Origin: Bacteroidales bacterium | GTDB lineage: Bacteria > Bacteroidota > Bacteroidia > Bacteroidales > Lentimicrobiaceae | Assembly: GCA_022837485.1 (NCBI GenBank) | Contig: JALHHH010000015.1 | Coordinates: 1 to 18,176 of the forward strand | Length of the DNA stretch: 18,176 nucleotides | Direction of reading: 5' to 3' | In this document: positions 7,771 through 15,173 of the stretch, one piece after another | Position numbering within the stretch: position 1 is the stretch's first letter | Layout: the number at the start of each line of letters is the position of its first letter | Notes under the pieces: model-generated | Seen by the model: only the letters and a program-made list of their open reading frames with translations | The model's database searches: none | What the model was told of the DNA's origin: nothing | Position numbers and translations under genes: made by a program

Positions 7771-8775
7771 ATGAAAGTTCAAGCCTTTCCCGATGCGGAG
7801 CGCTGCCGCAGGATTGGAGAAATCCTCGGAAAACTCCGCATCAGGAATATTTTTTATGAACGTCCTTTCTTAAAGGAAATTGATGACATAGAGCTCAAAT
7901 ACAGCATGTTATTTAATGCCGTAGCGATTTGTCACCAAACCCGAAACCTCGCATGCATCCCTGAAAATCTGTTTGGCTGGGATTACCTGGAAGGTGTTTT
8001 CCTTTCTCTTGCAAAAACCAGATCGTGGCTGCTTTTCCCGGATGAAGTAGTTGCACGTTCAACGATCGAGGTTTCAGACGCACTGCTTTCTGCTTTCAGT
8101 TGTAAAAGGTGCAGTAAGGAATCCACGCTCGACAGAATAGAGGAAAGAAGCCGGCTATACATAGGGTTGAATCAATTTGTAAAGCATTCGTATGGAGCTT
8201 TATTTTCAGAAATCGTAAAAAATTCCGGAGGTTATTTGCGGAATAACGGCAATGGGTTTTATGAAATTTTAGCATCGACAGAAGCGTTTAGCGATCCGAA
8301 GCTAAAAAAAGCATCTTTCCTCTTCAAGCTGCTTATGGAAGCCGGGCTTACGGATGCATCCGATCCGGAAAATTACATACCTGTTATGGATTACCACATG
8401 CAAAGGGTACTGCTGCGAATGGGATGCATAGAATTTTCAGACAGCTCCATGTTGGATAAACTTCGCAGCAAAATTCCAGCTTCTACTGACGAACCGGTAC
8501 GCAGCGCGTGCATAGACGCTTTGAAACTGATGACAAACGTTTCCGGACATGCGCCATGGGTTATGAACGATTTCTTCTGGCCACTGGGCAGGTCGTGCTG
8601 CAATGAAACCACACTTTGTAAAGACCGTATGTGCAGCAAGTCGCCCTGTACATTTTTTACCATAACCGATACGGGGGATCATACAAACTGTATTTTTGAA
8701 CCTGCGTGCAAAGGAGCCGGTGACGAACGATACCGGACGCTTTGGGAGCCGCTGGTTGAAACACATTATTACTGA
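7771..8775 (+). CDS. Putative AGOG-like (HhH-GPD superfamily) DNA glycosylase with Cys-rich C-terminus
   Basis: This 334-residue protein, probably cytoplasmic, has features like archaeal AGOG 8-oxoguanine glycosylase/lyases. There is a Lys-containing helix, KKASFLFKLLMEAG (179-192), then ENYIPVMDYHMQRVLLRMG (200-218) with Asp207 where HhH-GPD enzymes carry their catalytic Asp (compare VDTHVxRV in Nth), and later APWVMNDFFWPLGR (261-274), recalling the AGOG C-terminal helix. Lys180 or Lys186 could be the Schiff-base lysine. The end is Cys-rich: Cys276, 277, 283, 288, 293, 307 and 313 could hold an Fe-S cluster or zinc, although the spacing is not the classical Nth/MutY C-x6-C-x2-C-x5-C. It starts three bases after the OmpA gene and overlaps the HIT gene in a TGATG junction. 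The family call rests on remembered motifs; activity is inferred. Confidence 0.5.
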   Translation: MKVQAFPDAERCRRIGEILGKLRIRNIFYERPFLKEIDDIELKYSMLFNAVAICHQTRNLACIPENLFGWDYLEGVFLSLAKTRSWLLFPDEVVARSTIEVSDALLSAFSCKRCSKESTLDRIEERSRLYIGLNQFVKHSYGALFSEIVKNSGGYLRNNGNGFYEILASTEAFSDPKLKKASFLFKLLMEAGLTDASDPENYIPVMDYHMQRVLLRMGCIEFSDSSMLDKLRSKIPASTDEPVRSACIDALKLMTNVSGHAPWVMNDFFWPLGRSCCNETTLCKDRMCSKSPCTFFTITDTGDHTNCIFEPACKGAGDERYRTLWEPLVETHYY

Positions 8776-9254
8776 TGGAAAAACTATGTCCGTTTTGCGG
8801 CGATCAGGCCGCAGAGAGCAGTTTTGCTTTGGAAGGAGGAATACTGGCAATTTATAATATAAGTCCGTTGCTGCCCGGCCATTCGCTTATAGTTCCCGAA
8901 CATCATGCCGGCAGCCTTTTCGATCTTTCAGAAGATGAAATCAGCCGTTTTTTCGCATTTGCCAGAAAGGTAACCCATTTTCTTATGCAGGTATATAATG
9001 CGGAGGCCTTTGACTGGTCGCTGCAGGAGGGAGAAATTGCCGGGCAGAGTGTAGAACATCTTCATCTTCATATAATTCCCCGCACTTCGGGCGACTTGCC
9101 GGATGGCGTTGAATGGTATTCACTCCTGTACGGGCAGCAGTCGCAGGGGTTGGACAATCCGGAAAGAGTGCGACTGAATACCTGGGAGCACGCCGGAGCA
9201 ACTCTTCAGTTAAGGCAGAAATGGGAAGAGTATAATAAAGTCATACCCGGATAA
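8775..9254 (+). CDS. HIT-family nucleotide hydrolase/transferase
   Basis: This 159-residue histidine-triad protein would act on nucleoside phosphoramidates, dinucleoside polyphosphates or similar nucleotides. The active-site triad is present in SVEHLHLHIIPR: His95, His97 and His99, with His97 expected as the nucleophile. The N-terminal CPFCGD (Cys5, Cys8) resembles the zinc-binding half-site of many bacterial HIT proteins. PGHSLIVPEHHAGSLFDLS is the usual substrate-side segment. The start codon overlaps the stop of the AGOG-like gene by one base (TGATG), implying translational coupling. The gene converges on the EamA gene, whose stop lies 13 bases away. The precise substrate is not readable from sequence. 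Confidence 0.9.
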   Translation: MEKLCPFCGDQAAESSFALEGGILAIYNISPLLPGHSLIVPEHHAGSLFDLSEDEISRFFAFARKVTHFLMQVYNAEAFDWSLQEGEIAGQSVEHLHLHIIPRTSGDLPDGVEWYSLLYGQQSQGLDNPERVRLNTWEHAGATLQLRQKWEEYNKVIPG

Positions 9255-9267
9255 ACTAAAACCTTTT

Positions 9268-10191
9268 TCAAAGAAAAAACAGCGATACGCCAGCAACGGC
9301 AACAACGGCACCGGCAATTTCACGCCAGGATACCTTCTCTTTCATAAGAATCACCGCAGGTGCTATAATCAGAACCGGGACTATGGACATAATAGTGGAG
9401 GCAATGCCGGAGGATGTATACTTGACAGCAATAAGGGAAAATGAGACCCCGAGAAAGGGCCCGAAGAAAGCACCAATGCTGAGTCGTTTCAAGGCTTTCC
9501 TGTTTTCCAGGGCTGCACGTACACTTCCCCAGGAACGATAGGCAGTAATGACTATAACAAATCCGGCTACTCCTGTCAGAACCCGGATTTGTGAAGCTGC
9601 AAAAGCATTATAATCCTGCATCCCGAATTTGCTGAGAACGAGGCCCACCCCTTGTCCTGCCGCACCTCCAAAAGCCAGGAGAAGACCTTTAAGCGGATAT
9701 TTAAATTTGAAAGGATTTGAAAACCGTCCATTGGGCGCTGTGCCGTTCGGTTCCTTCCGGGCAAGGATTGCCATGCTGATACCAGCCAATGTAAGAATCA
9801 TCCCAAAGAGGGCCTTAAGGCTCATAGTTTCTCCTATGATAAGCCAGCCGGTAAGCGCAGCAATGGGAGGCGCCAGCGCCATTATGAGCATGGAAATGCG
9901 TGCTCCTACTACTACATATGCCTGAAAGAGAAAGAGATCACCCAGAACAAAACCGATTAAACCGGAGAGGGATAACCATATCCACTGGTGACTGGAGGCT
10001 CCGAGAGGAAAAAATGAACCACGTGTTGCCAGGCCAAAAAAACCGAGTAACAGAAAAGCAAGAAACAGCCGGATGATATTAACCGGAAGGGAGCCAACCT
10101 TTTTGCTGGCCGATTCAAAGGCAAGGGCAGTAATGGTCCAGAAAACTGCTGTAAGCAGTGCGGACAGTTCACCGGCATAGTTATCGATCAT
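9268..10191 (-). CDS. DMT-superfamily (EamA) transporter
   Basis: This 307-residue integral membrane protein has about ten hydrophobic helices in two EamA repeats. The first repeat begins ELSALLTAVFWTITALAFES and includes GLIGFVLGDLFLFQAYVVVG and a GETMSLKALFGMILTLAGI element. After the hydrophilic linker ARKEPNGTAPNGRFSNP the second repeat ends VSWREIAGAVVAVAGVSLFFL. Both WREIAG- and GETMS-type segments are typical of the final helices of each half. Substrate is unknown. The gene stands alone on the minus strand, converging on the HIT gene. I found no TAnnTTTG box in the bases before its ATG. Confidence 0.88.
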   Translation of the reverse strand: MIDNYAGELSALLTAVFWTITALAFESASKKVGSLPVNIIRLFLAFLLLGFFGLATRGSFFPLGASSHQWIWLSLSGLIGFVLGDLFLFQAYVVVGARISMLIMALAPPIAALTGWLIIGETMSLKALFGMILTLAGISMAILARKEPNGTAPNGRFSNPFKFKYPLKGLLLAFGGAAGQGVGLVLSKFGMQDYNAFAASQIRVLTGVAGFVIVITAYRSWGSVRAALENRKALKRLSIGAFFGPFLGVSFSLIAVKYTSSGIASTIMSIVPVLIIAPAVILMKEKVSWREIAGAVVAVAGVSLFFL

Positions 10192-10511
10192 AAATACAAT
10201 TTTAATTACCAGTATAATTATGGTATAAGAAGCCGGGACCGGTCAAGGATATTCCTATTTCCGGAATCTGCCTGAACAACGGCAAAAGTAGCAGATTGAA
10301 ATGAAAACTGGAAAACGTTTCAAAAATTGCGGGCAACCGTTTTCAGCCTTGAAGGCAAAATATAAAATAAGTTTTATCAAAAGGACATCAGATTTCAGAA
10401 AATGGTTTGGGCGTGATGTGAAAATTTGTTATGTTTGACAAATAATCGGCTGATCTTTTTAGGGAGGGGAAATGGCCTGTTAATAAGGATTTCTGGAATT
10501 TTACTGCAAAA
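10192..10511. other. Gene-free divergent intergenic region
   Basis: This 320-bp gap separates the divergent EamA and YigZ genes. It holds the yigZ promoter (10406-10437), a tiny ATG-GCC-TGT-TAA frame after a GGGAGGGG run (10461-10483), and two inverted repeats: GAAAACG/CGTTTTC (10311-10317 with 10338-10344) and GCCTTGAAGGC (about 10346-10356). I see no RNA gene. The inverted repeats could be operators or the remains of a terminator, but neither is followed by a T-run. Confidence 0.5.
10406..10437 (+). promoter_or_regulatory. Bacteroidota-type promoter for yigZ
   Basis: TTTG at 10406-10409 and TATGTTTG at 10430-10437 are separated by 20 bases, a close match to the -33 TTTG / -7 TAnnTTTG promoter. 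Transcription would begin near 10444, leaving a leader of about 68 bases. Confidence 0.7.
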
Positions 10512-11126
10512 ATGTTATTTTCTGACACTTATTTTACGATTGACGAACCCTCAACGGGTTTATACAAGGAAAAGGGCAGCAAGTTTATAGCAAGGGCATT
10601 ACCCGTGAAGAGTGAATCGGAAGTAAAAGCAGTACTGGAGGCATTGAGGAAGGAATATTTTGATGCCCGTCATCATTGTTATGCCTATGTAATAGGTGCC
10701 GACAAGTCTGCCTGGAGAATGAACGACGACGGGGAACCGTCGGGAACAGCTGGAAGGCCGATTCACGGACAGATACTTTCGTTTGACCTTACCAACGTTC
10801 TGGTAGTGGTTATACGATACTTTGGCGGGACAAAGCTTGGTGTGAGCGGTCTTATTCAGGCTTATAAAACTGCCACTCAGGATGCCTTAAGTCAGGCCAG
10901 GATTGTTGAAAAGACTGTGAATGAAGTATATCAATTAAAATTCAAGTACCCGGCAATGAACGATGTCATGCGGATTATTAAGGAAGAAAACTTGTTATTA
11001 CTTGATAATCAATACGATATTGAATGTAGCATTACATACAAGGTTAGACGGATGAAAGCGGATGACGTGAATGCCAAATTCAGAAAAACGTATGACAATG
11101 AGATCATATATTTGCGAACTGAATAA
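10512..11126 (+). CDS. yigZ: YigZ/IMPACT family protein
   Basis: This 204-residue protein belongs to the UPF0029/IMPACT family, whose bacterial members are cytoplasmic with a ribosome- or nucleic-acid-related role that is poorly defined. The N-terminal domain begins with KEKGSKFIARALPV and includes DARHHCYAYVIG and NDDGEPSGTAGRPI. The family signature VVVIRYFGGTKLGVSGLIQAY lies at about residues 98-118. The C-terminal domain (about 130-204) is the usual ferredoxin-like DUF1949-type fold. It has its own promoter (10406-10437) and a probable terminator (11191-11216), so it looks monocistronic. The length is normal for the family. Confidence 0.92.
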   Translation: MLFSDTYFTIDEPSTGLYKEKGSKFIARALPVKSESEVKAVLEALRKEYFDARHHCYAYVIGADKSAWRMNDDGEPSGTAGRPIHGQILSFDLTNVLVVVIRYFGGTKLGVSGLIQAYKTATQDALSQARIVEKTVNEVYQLKFKYPAMNDVMRIIKEENLLLLDNQYDIECSITYKVRRMKADDVNAKFRKTYDNEIIYLRTE

Positions 11127-11190
11127 GTCCTGAACTACAAGTCAATTAGGGGAGAGAGGCCTTTTGGCATTACAACTAATTTTCTGAAAA

Positions 11191-11216
11191 AGCAAGTCCA
11201 AAATGACTTTTTTTTT
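11191..11216 (+). terminator. Intrinsic terminator after yigZ
   Basis: AAGTC (11194-11198) pairs with GACTT (11205-11209) across the loop CAAAAT, followed by an unbroken T-run to 11216. The stem is short, but the upstream A-rich bases can pair with the first Ts and lengthen it. It lies 65 bases after the yigZ stop. Confidence 0.6.
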
Positions 11217-11368
11217 AACTTTTTTAAAGCCAATTTTGTTGAAAAATCCACCTGTAGTCTCGTGAAAGTTAAAAGTGTTGGAAATCAGGTGTCAGATAAC
11301 CAGCGTTACATTGAGATTTTGGAATTGTGTTTATTTTAAGTTGGTTTTTATAAACTTTAGCAAGAGGA

Positions 11369-12805
11369 ATGAGAAAAGACTATCAGGAAGTCTGGGAAAA
11401 CTGCCTAAGAATCATCAAGGACAACATTAACTATCAAAGCTTTAAGACTTGGTTTGCTCCAATTACTCCAATAAAACTCGAAGAAAGTGTTCTTACAATT
11501 CAGGTTCCCAGTCAGTTTTTTTATGAATGGCTCGAGGAGCATTACATCAATTTGCTCAAGAAAACCATTAAAAATGAATTAGGTCCCAGTGGTCGCCTTG
11601 AATACAGCATCATTATGGAGAGCTCCTCCGATGCCAGGGCAGCCTATACCATACAGGTCCCGACCAGTAACAGAGGCGCCATCGGCAATCCTTCCGTTAC
11701 CATGCCCATAGACCTTAACAGGGGATCTACCAAAGAAATTCCCAACCCTTTTGTCATCCCGGGCCTAAAAAAAATAAAGGTCCATTCTCAACTCAACGAA
11801 TCTTATTCATTCGACAACTTCATCGAAGGCGATTGCAACCGTCTGGCCCGCTCAGCCGGTTATGCTGTAGCCACAAACCCCGGTAAAACTGCTTTCAACC
11901 CTATCTTTATATATAGCGCCAACGGTCTCGGAAAAACGCATCTGGCTCACGCCATCGGCATTCAGGTAAAAAATAATTTTCCCGATAAAACTGTGCTTTA
12001 TGTTACCGCCGAGCAGTTTATCCAGCAATTTATCGATGCCGTAAAAAATAACAACCAAAACGATTTTATCCATTTCTACCAGATGATCGACGTTCTGTTG
12101 ATGGACGACATCCAGTTCCTTTCAGGAAAGGAAAAAACCCAGGACGTTTTCTTTCACATCTTCAACCATCTGCATCAAAACGGCCATCAGCTCGTAATTA
12201 CTTCCGATAAGGCACCCGTTGAAATGAAAGGCATTGAACCGCGTCTTCTTTCCCGCTTTAAATGGGGACTTGCCGCCGACCTGCAGGTGCCCGACCTCGA
12301 AACGCGGATTGCCATTCTGAACAAACGCCTCTATAAAGATGGCATCGAAATGCCCGAGGAAGTTATTGAATATCTGGCATACAGCATCACCACCAACGTC
12401 AGGGAACTGGAAGGCGCTCTCATTTCTCTTATGGCCCAGTCATCCCTGAATAAAAAAGCCATTACCATCGACCTGGCCCGCCAGATGATTGATAAGTTCG
12501 TCAAAAACACATCCAAAGAAATATCCATCGATTATATCCAGAAAGTAGTCTGCGATTTTTTCAATATTCAAGTCGATCACCTGAATTCAAAAACCCGTAA
12601 ACGGGAGATCGTACAGGCCCGTCAACTGGCCATGTACTTTTCGAAAAAACATACCAAAAGCTCACTGGCCACCATCGGATTGCATTGCGGAAATAAAGAC
12701 CATGCCACCGTTCTGCATGCCTGCCGAACCGTTAATAACCTGATTGAAACCGACAAACAATTCAGGAATTACGTTGAAGAAATTGAAAAGAAAATTAAAA
12801 TCTGA
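11369..12805 (+). CDS. dnaA: Chromosomal replication initiator protein DnaA
   Basis: DnaA is the AAA+ ATPase that binds DnaA boxes at oriC, melts the origin and loads the helicase. The 478-residue protein has all four domains: N-terminal domain I (about 1-85, KTWFAPITPI), a variable linker (about 86-140), the AAA+ core, and the C-terminal DNA-binding domain. Visible motifs are Walker A SANGLGKTH (183-191; the usual first Gly is Ser), Walker B LLMDDIQFL (243-251) with Asp246/247, the Arg-finger region EPRLLSRFKWG (290-300), and the DnaA signature GNKDHATVLHACRTV (441-455). The start ATG follows CAAGAGGA. dnaN, recF and rpmH are not adjacent. No cluster of TTATCCACA-type boxes is visible in the 242 bases upstream, so this need not be the origin. 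Confidence 0.97.
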   Translation: MRKDYQEVWENCLRIIKDNINYQSFKTWFAPITPIKLEESVLTIQVPSQFFYEWLEEHYINLLKKTIKNELGPSGRLEYSIIMESSSDARAAYTIQVPTSNRGAIGNPSVTMPIDLNRGSTKEIPNPFVIPGLKKIKVHSQLNESYSFDNFIEGDCNRLARSAGYAVATNPGKTAFNPIFIYSANGLGKTHLAHAIGIQVKNNFPDKTVLYVTAEQFIQQFIDAVKNNNQNDFIHFYQMIDVLLMDDIQFLSGKEKTQDVFFHIFNHLHQNGHQLVITSDKAPVEMKGIEPRLLSRFKWGLAADLQVPDLETRIAILNKRLYKDGIEMPEEVIEYLAYSITTNVRELEGALISLMAQSSLNKKAITIDLARQMIDKFVKNTSKEISIDYIQKVVCDFFNIQVDHLNSKTRKREIVQARQLAMYFSKKHTKSSLATIGLHCGNKDHATVLHACRTVNNLIETDKQFRNYVEEIEKKIKI

Positions 12806-12829
12806 CCCCTTTCCGGTCAATCCTTCAAT

Positions 12830-12866
12830 AACCTCATCCGGATGCTCTGCGATGGGGTTGTTTTTT
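12830..12866 (+). terminator. Terminator-like hairpin between dnaA and the phosphatase gene
   Basis: AACCTCATC (12830-12838) can pair with GATGGGGTT (12851-12859) over nine positions, one of them a G-U wobble. The loop is 12 bases and the stem is followed by G and six T. This is a good intrinsic terminator for dnaA. It ends only 12 bases before the next ATG (12879), so it may act as an attenuator for the downstream operon. Confidence 0.6.
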
Positions 12867-12878
12867 AAAAAGATACCG

Positions 12879-13352
12879 ATGAAGAAGAAAATACTGATGG
12901 TGTGCCTGGGAAATATCTGCCGCTCCCCACTTGCAGAAGGCATACTAAGGCATAAACTCCTCGAACATAAACTGGACGCCGAAGTGGATTCGTGCGGATT
13001 TGAAGCGTTTCACAACGGTGACCGTCCCGACAGACGGGGTATTGAAACCGCAAAACAATTCGGTGTCGATATTTCCGGTCTTAGAGCAAGGCTTTTCAAA
13101 CCGGAAGATTTCGAATACTTTGACCGTATTTATGTTATGGATGCCAATAATTACCGGGATGTAGCTTCCATGGCACGCACAAAGGATGATCTCAAAAAAG
13201 TTGACTTTATAATGAACCTTTCTGAACCCGGCAGTAACCTTGCCGTGCCCGATCCTTATTACGGCGGCAGGGCTGATTTCAGTAAAACCTATGAAATGCT
13301 GGATAAAGCAACCGACAGGCTGATCATCAAACTTCGCAAGGGAGAACTGTAA
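12879..13352 (+). CDS. Low-molecular-weight protein-tyrosine phosphatase
   Basis: This 157-residue cytoplasmic enzyme would remove phosphate from phosphotyrosine or small arsenate/phosphate esters. The active-site loop CLGNICRSP starts at residue 9 (Cys9 nucleophile, Arg15), and the general acid Asp125 is in PDPYYGG, so the enzyme looks complete. I place the start at ATG 12879 because MKKKILMVCLGNICRSP is the usual family N-terminus. The frame is open further upstream, through an ATG at 12852 and a TTG at 12744, but those starts would fall in the terminator hairpin or inside dnaA. Its stop overlaps the next gene in a TAATG junction. LMW-PTP genes often accompany polysaccharide regulation, but no such neighbours are present here. 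Confidence 0.93.
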   Translation: MKKKILMVCLGNICRSPLAEGILRHKLLEHKLDAEVDSCGFEAFHNGDRPDRRGIETAKQFGVDISGLRARLFKPEDFEYFDRIYVMDANNYRDVASMARTKDDLKKVDFIMNLSEPGSNLAVPDPYYGGRADFSKTYEMLDKATDRLIIKLRKGEL

Positions 13353-14311
13353 TGAGCAACTTAACACCCGACAAACGATCCATTGAAGAGGCTGCCATTC
13401 GTATTGCTCCCTGGATTCACCGTACACCGGTACTGACCTGTGCTGCTATCAACGAAATAACCGGAGGCAACCTCTTTTTCAAATGCGAAAACTTCCAGAA
13501 AGCCGGAGCTTTCAAATCGAGGGGTGCAACCAATGCCGTATTTCAGCTTGACGATGAAACCCTGAGACGCGGTGTTGCAACACATTCTTCTGGCAATCAT
13601 GCCGCTGCTCTTTCACTGGCCGCCAAACGTAAAGGAACCCGGGCATACGTGGTAATGCCTGAAAATTCAAGTAAAATTAAAATAAGCGCTGTTGAATCCT
13701 ACGGGGGTATTGTTACCTTTTGCAAACCCACTCTCGAAGCCAGGGAAGAAACCCTTGCCGAAGTTATCCGTAAAACCGGAGCATGCGAAATACACCCATA
13801 TAACGACTTACGGATTATAGCCGGACAGGCTACTGCAGCGCTGGAGATGATACAGGACATTCCGGAAATAACTCAGCTGATCGCACCAGTTGGCGGAGGA
13901 GGACTGCTGAGCGGCACAGCACTTGCGGCAGAATATTTTGGTACGAATATCCGGGTAATCGCCGCCGAACCACTTGGCGCTGCCGATGCCTGGCAAAGCT
14001 TTACATCGGGGGCTTTTGTACCATCGGTCAACCCTCAGACCATTGCCGACGGATTACGGACCTCGCTCGGCTCCGTTACGTTTCCCATTATCCGTAAATT
14101 CGTTGATGACATCGTAACCGTAAGCGAAGATAGCATTGTACACGCAATGCGGCTCATCTGGGAACGAATGAAAATAATCGTAGAACCTTCATCCGCTGTT
14201 CCGCTTGCTGCTATACTTGAAGATAAAATCAACGTCCGGGAAGTTTCAACCGGCATCATTCTGTCGGGCGGAAATGTTGACCTTGATCACCTCCCATTCA
14301 ATCCAAGTTAA
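13352..14311 (+). CDS. PLP-dependent threonine/serine dehydratase-like enzyme (serine racemase type)
   Basis: This 319-residue fold-type II pyridoxal-phosphate enzyme most resembles short threonine dehydratases and serine racemases. Lys55 in GAFKSRGATNA would bind PLP. SSGNHAAALSLAA holds the substrate-binding Ser-Gly-Asn-His loop. GGGGLLSG (about residue 187 onward) is the phosphate-binding glycine loop, and ILSGGNVD lies near the C-terminus. There is no C-terminal ACT domain, so it is not the isoleucine-feedback-controlled biosynthetic IlvA; catabolic dehydratase or racemase activity is more likely. It overlaps the phosphatase stop by one base and abuts the methyltransferase start with no gap, indicating one operon. 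Confidence 0.88.
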   Translation: MSNLTPDKRSIEEAAIRIAPWIHRTPVLTCAAINEITGGNLFFKCENFQKAGAFKSRGATNAVFQLDDETLRRGVATHSSGNHAAALSLAAKRKGTRAYVVMPENSSKIKISAVESYGGIVTFCKPTLEAREETLAEVIRKTGACEIHPYNDLRIIAGQATAALEMIQDIPEITQLIAPVGGGGLLSGTALAAEYFGTNIRVIAAEPLGAADAWQSFTSGAFVPSVNPQTIADGLRTSLGSVTFPIIRKFVDDIVTVSEDSIVHAMRLIWERMKIIVEPSSAVPLAAILEDKINVREVSTGIILSGGNVDLDHLPFNPS

Positions 14312-15028
14312 ATGAAAACGTTACCCGGAAATCTCTATCTGATTCCCACTCTTCTGGGCGATACTCCCCCGGTTCAGGTGCTCCCTGAGTACAATCTGGC
14401 ATTGCTCCGGCGTATAGATGTATATGTGGCGGAAGAGCTGAAAACCGCACGGCGCTTTCTGCGCAAATGCGGATATTCCAAGAATTTTGATGAAGAAACC
14501 ACTTTTTTTATCCTCAACGAACATACCCCGGCCGATGAGATTATTTCATTTCTGGAACCGGCAGAGCAAGGCATGGATATCGGCCTGCTATCGGAAGCCG
14601 GGTGTCCGGCAGTTGCCGACCCCGGTTCAGGACTAGTGCGTATTGCACACGAACGGGGCATTCGGGTAATTCCACTGTCGGGACCCTCTTCCATTATAAT
14701 GTCGCTCATGGCATCGGGATTAAACGGTCAGCATTTCACCTTCCACGGCTACCTGCCCGTTAAACCAAACGAGCGGTCACAAAAACTTAAGGAACTGGAA
14801 AGGGATTCCTTACGAAATCATTCCACACAAATTTTCATTGAAACACCCTACCGGAACCGGCAGATGCTGGAAGCAATCCTGAGCAGCTGCAGCAATGGCA
14901 CTACCCTGTGCATGGCAATTAATATCAGCCTTCCGGATGAAATCATCGTAACGCGCACAGTCCGCGAATGGCGGAGCGCAAGGTTTGAGGTTCCCCGTCA
15001 GCCGGCTGTATTTCTTATTTCAGCATAA
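14312..15028 (+). CDS. Tetrapyrrole-methylase-fold SAM methyltransferase (RsmI-like, short form)
   Basis: This 238-residue protein has the fold of RsmI, which 2'-O-methylates C1402 of 16S rRNA. Features are LPGNLYLIPTLLGD at the N-terminus (RsmI normally has LYLVPTPIGN), the SAM-binding region GLLSEAGCPAVADPGS (about 92-107), and VIPLSGPSSIIMSLMASGL (about 119-137), where RsmI has VxPLPGPSA. RFLRKCGY and TPYRNRQML also match the family. It is shorter than typical RsmI (around 280 residues) and lacks the C-terminal extension. Short relatives occur in Bacteroidota, often named only as SAM-dependent methyltransferases. The rRNA target is therefore probable, not proven. It is the last gene of the phosphatase-dehydratase-methyltransferase cluster. 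Confidence 0.8.
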   Translation: MKTLPGNLYLIPTLLGDTPPVQVLPEYNLALLRRIDVYVAEELKTARRFLRKCGYSKNFDEETTFFILNEHTPADEIISFLEPAEQGMDIGLLSEAGCPAVADPGSGLVRIAHERGIRVIPLSGPSSIIMSLMASGLNGQHFTFHGYLPVKPNERSQKLKELERDSLRNHSTQIFIETPYRNRQMLEAILSSCSNGTTLCMAINISLPDEIIVTRTVREWRSARFEVPRQPAVFLISA

Positions 15029-15125
15029 CCGGATTTTCCAACGGTGTTGTATCAGCGACTTCGTTAAATCATTGGTAATCGGTGTGAAAGTATTTAAATT
15101 CTTAAAGGACAGTAATTACAAACAT

Positions 15126-15155
15126 AAAAAAAGCAACCGGGAGGCTGCTTTTTTT
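15126..15155. terminator. Bidirectional intrinsic terminator
   Basis: AAAAAAAGCA (15126-15135) mirrors TGCTTTTTTT (15146-15155). The core is AGCA-a-CC, loop GGGA, GG-c-TGCT. Both strands read a stem followed by a T-run, so it can end the RsmI-like operon (plus) and the SlyD gene (minus), which converge here. Confidence 0.85.
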
Positions 15156-15173
15156 ATTCTCATTTTAAATACA

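Noticed and set aside
10205..10250. Sigma70-like TTGACC with CATAAT on the minus strand before the EamA gene
   Set aside because: Bacteroidota housekeeping promoters follow TTTG/TAnnTTTG, so an E. coli-style match is weak evidence here.
12744..12878. Upstream extension of the phosphatase frame from TTG 12744 or ATG 12852
   Set aside because: It overlaps dnaA or the terminator hairpin, has no family match, and the family N-terminus starts exactly at ATG 12879.
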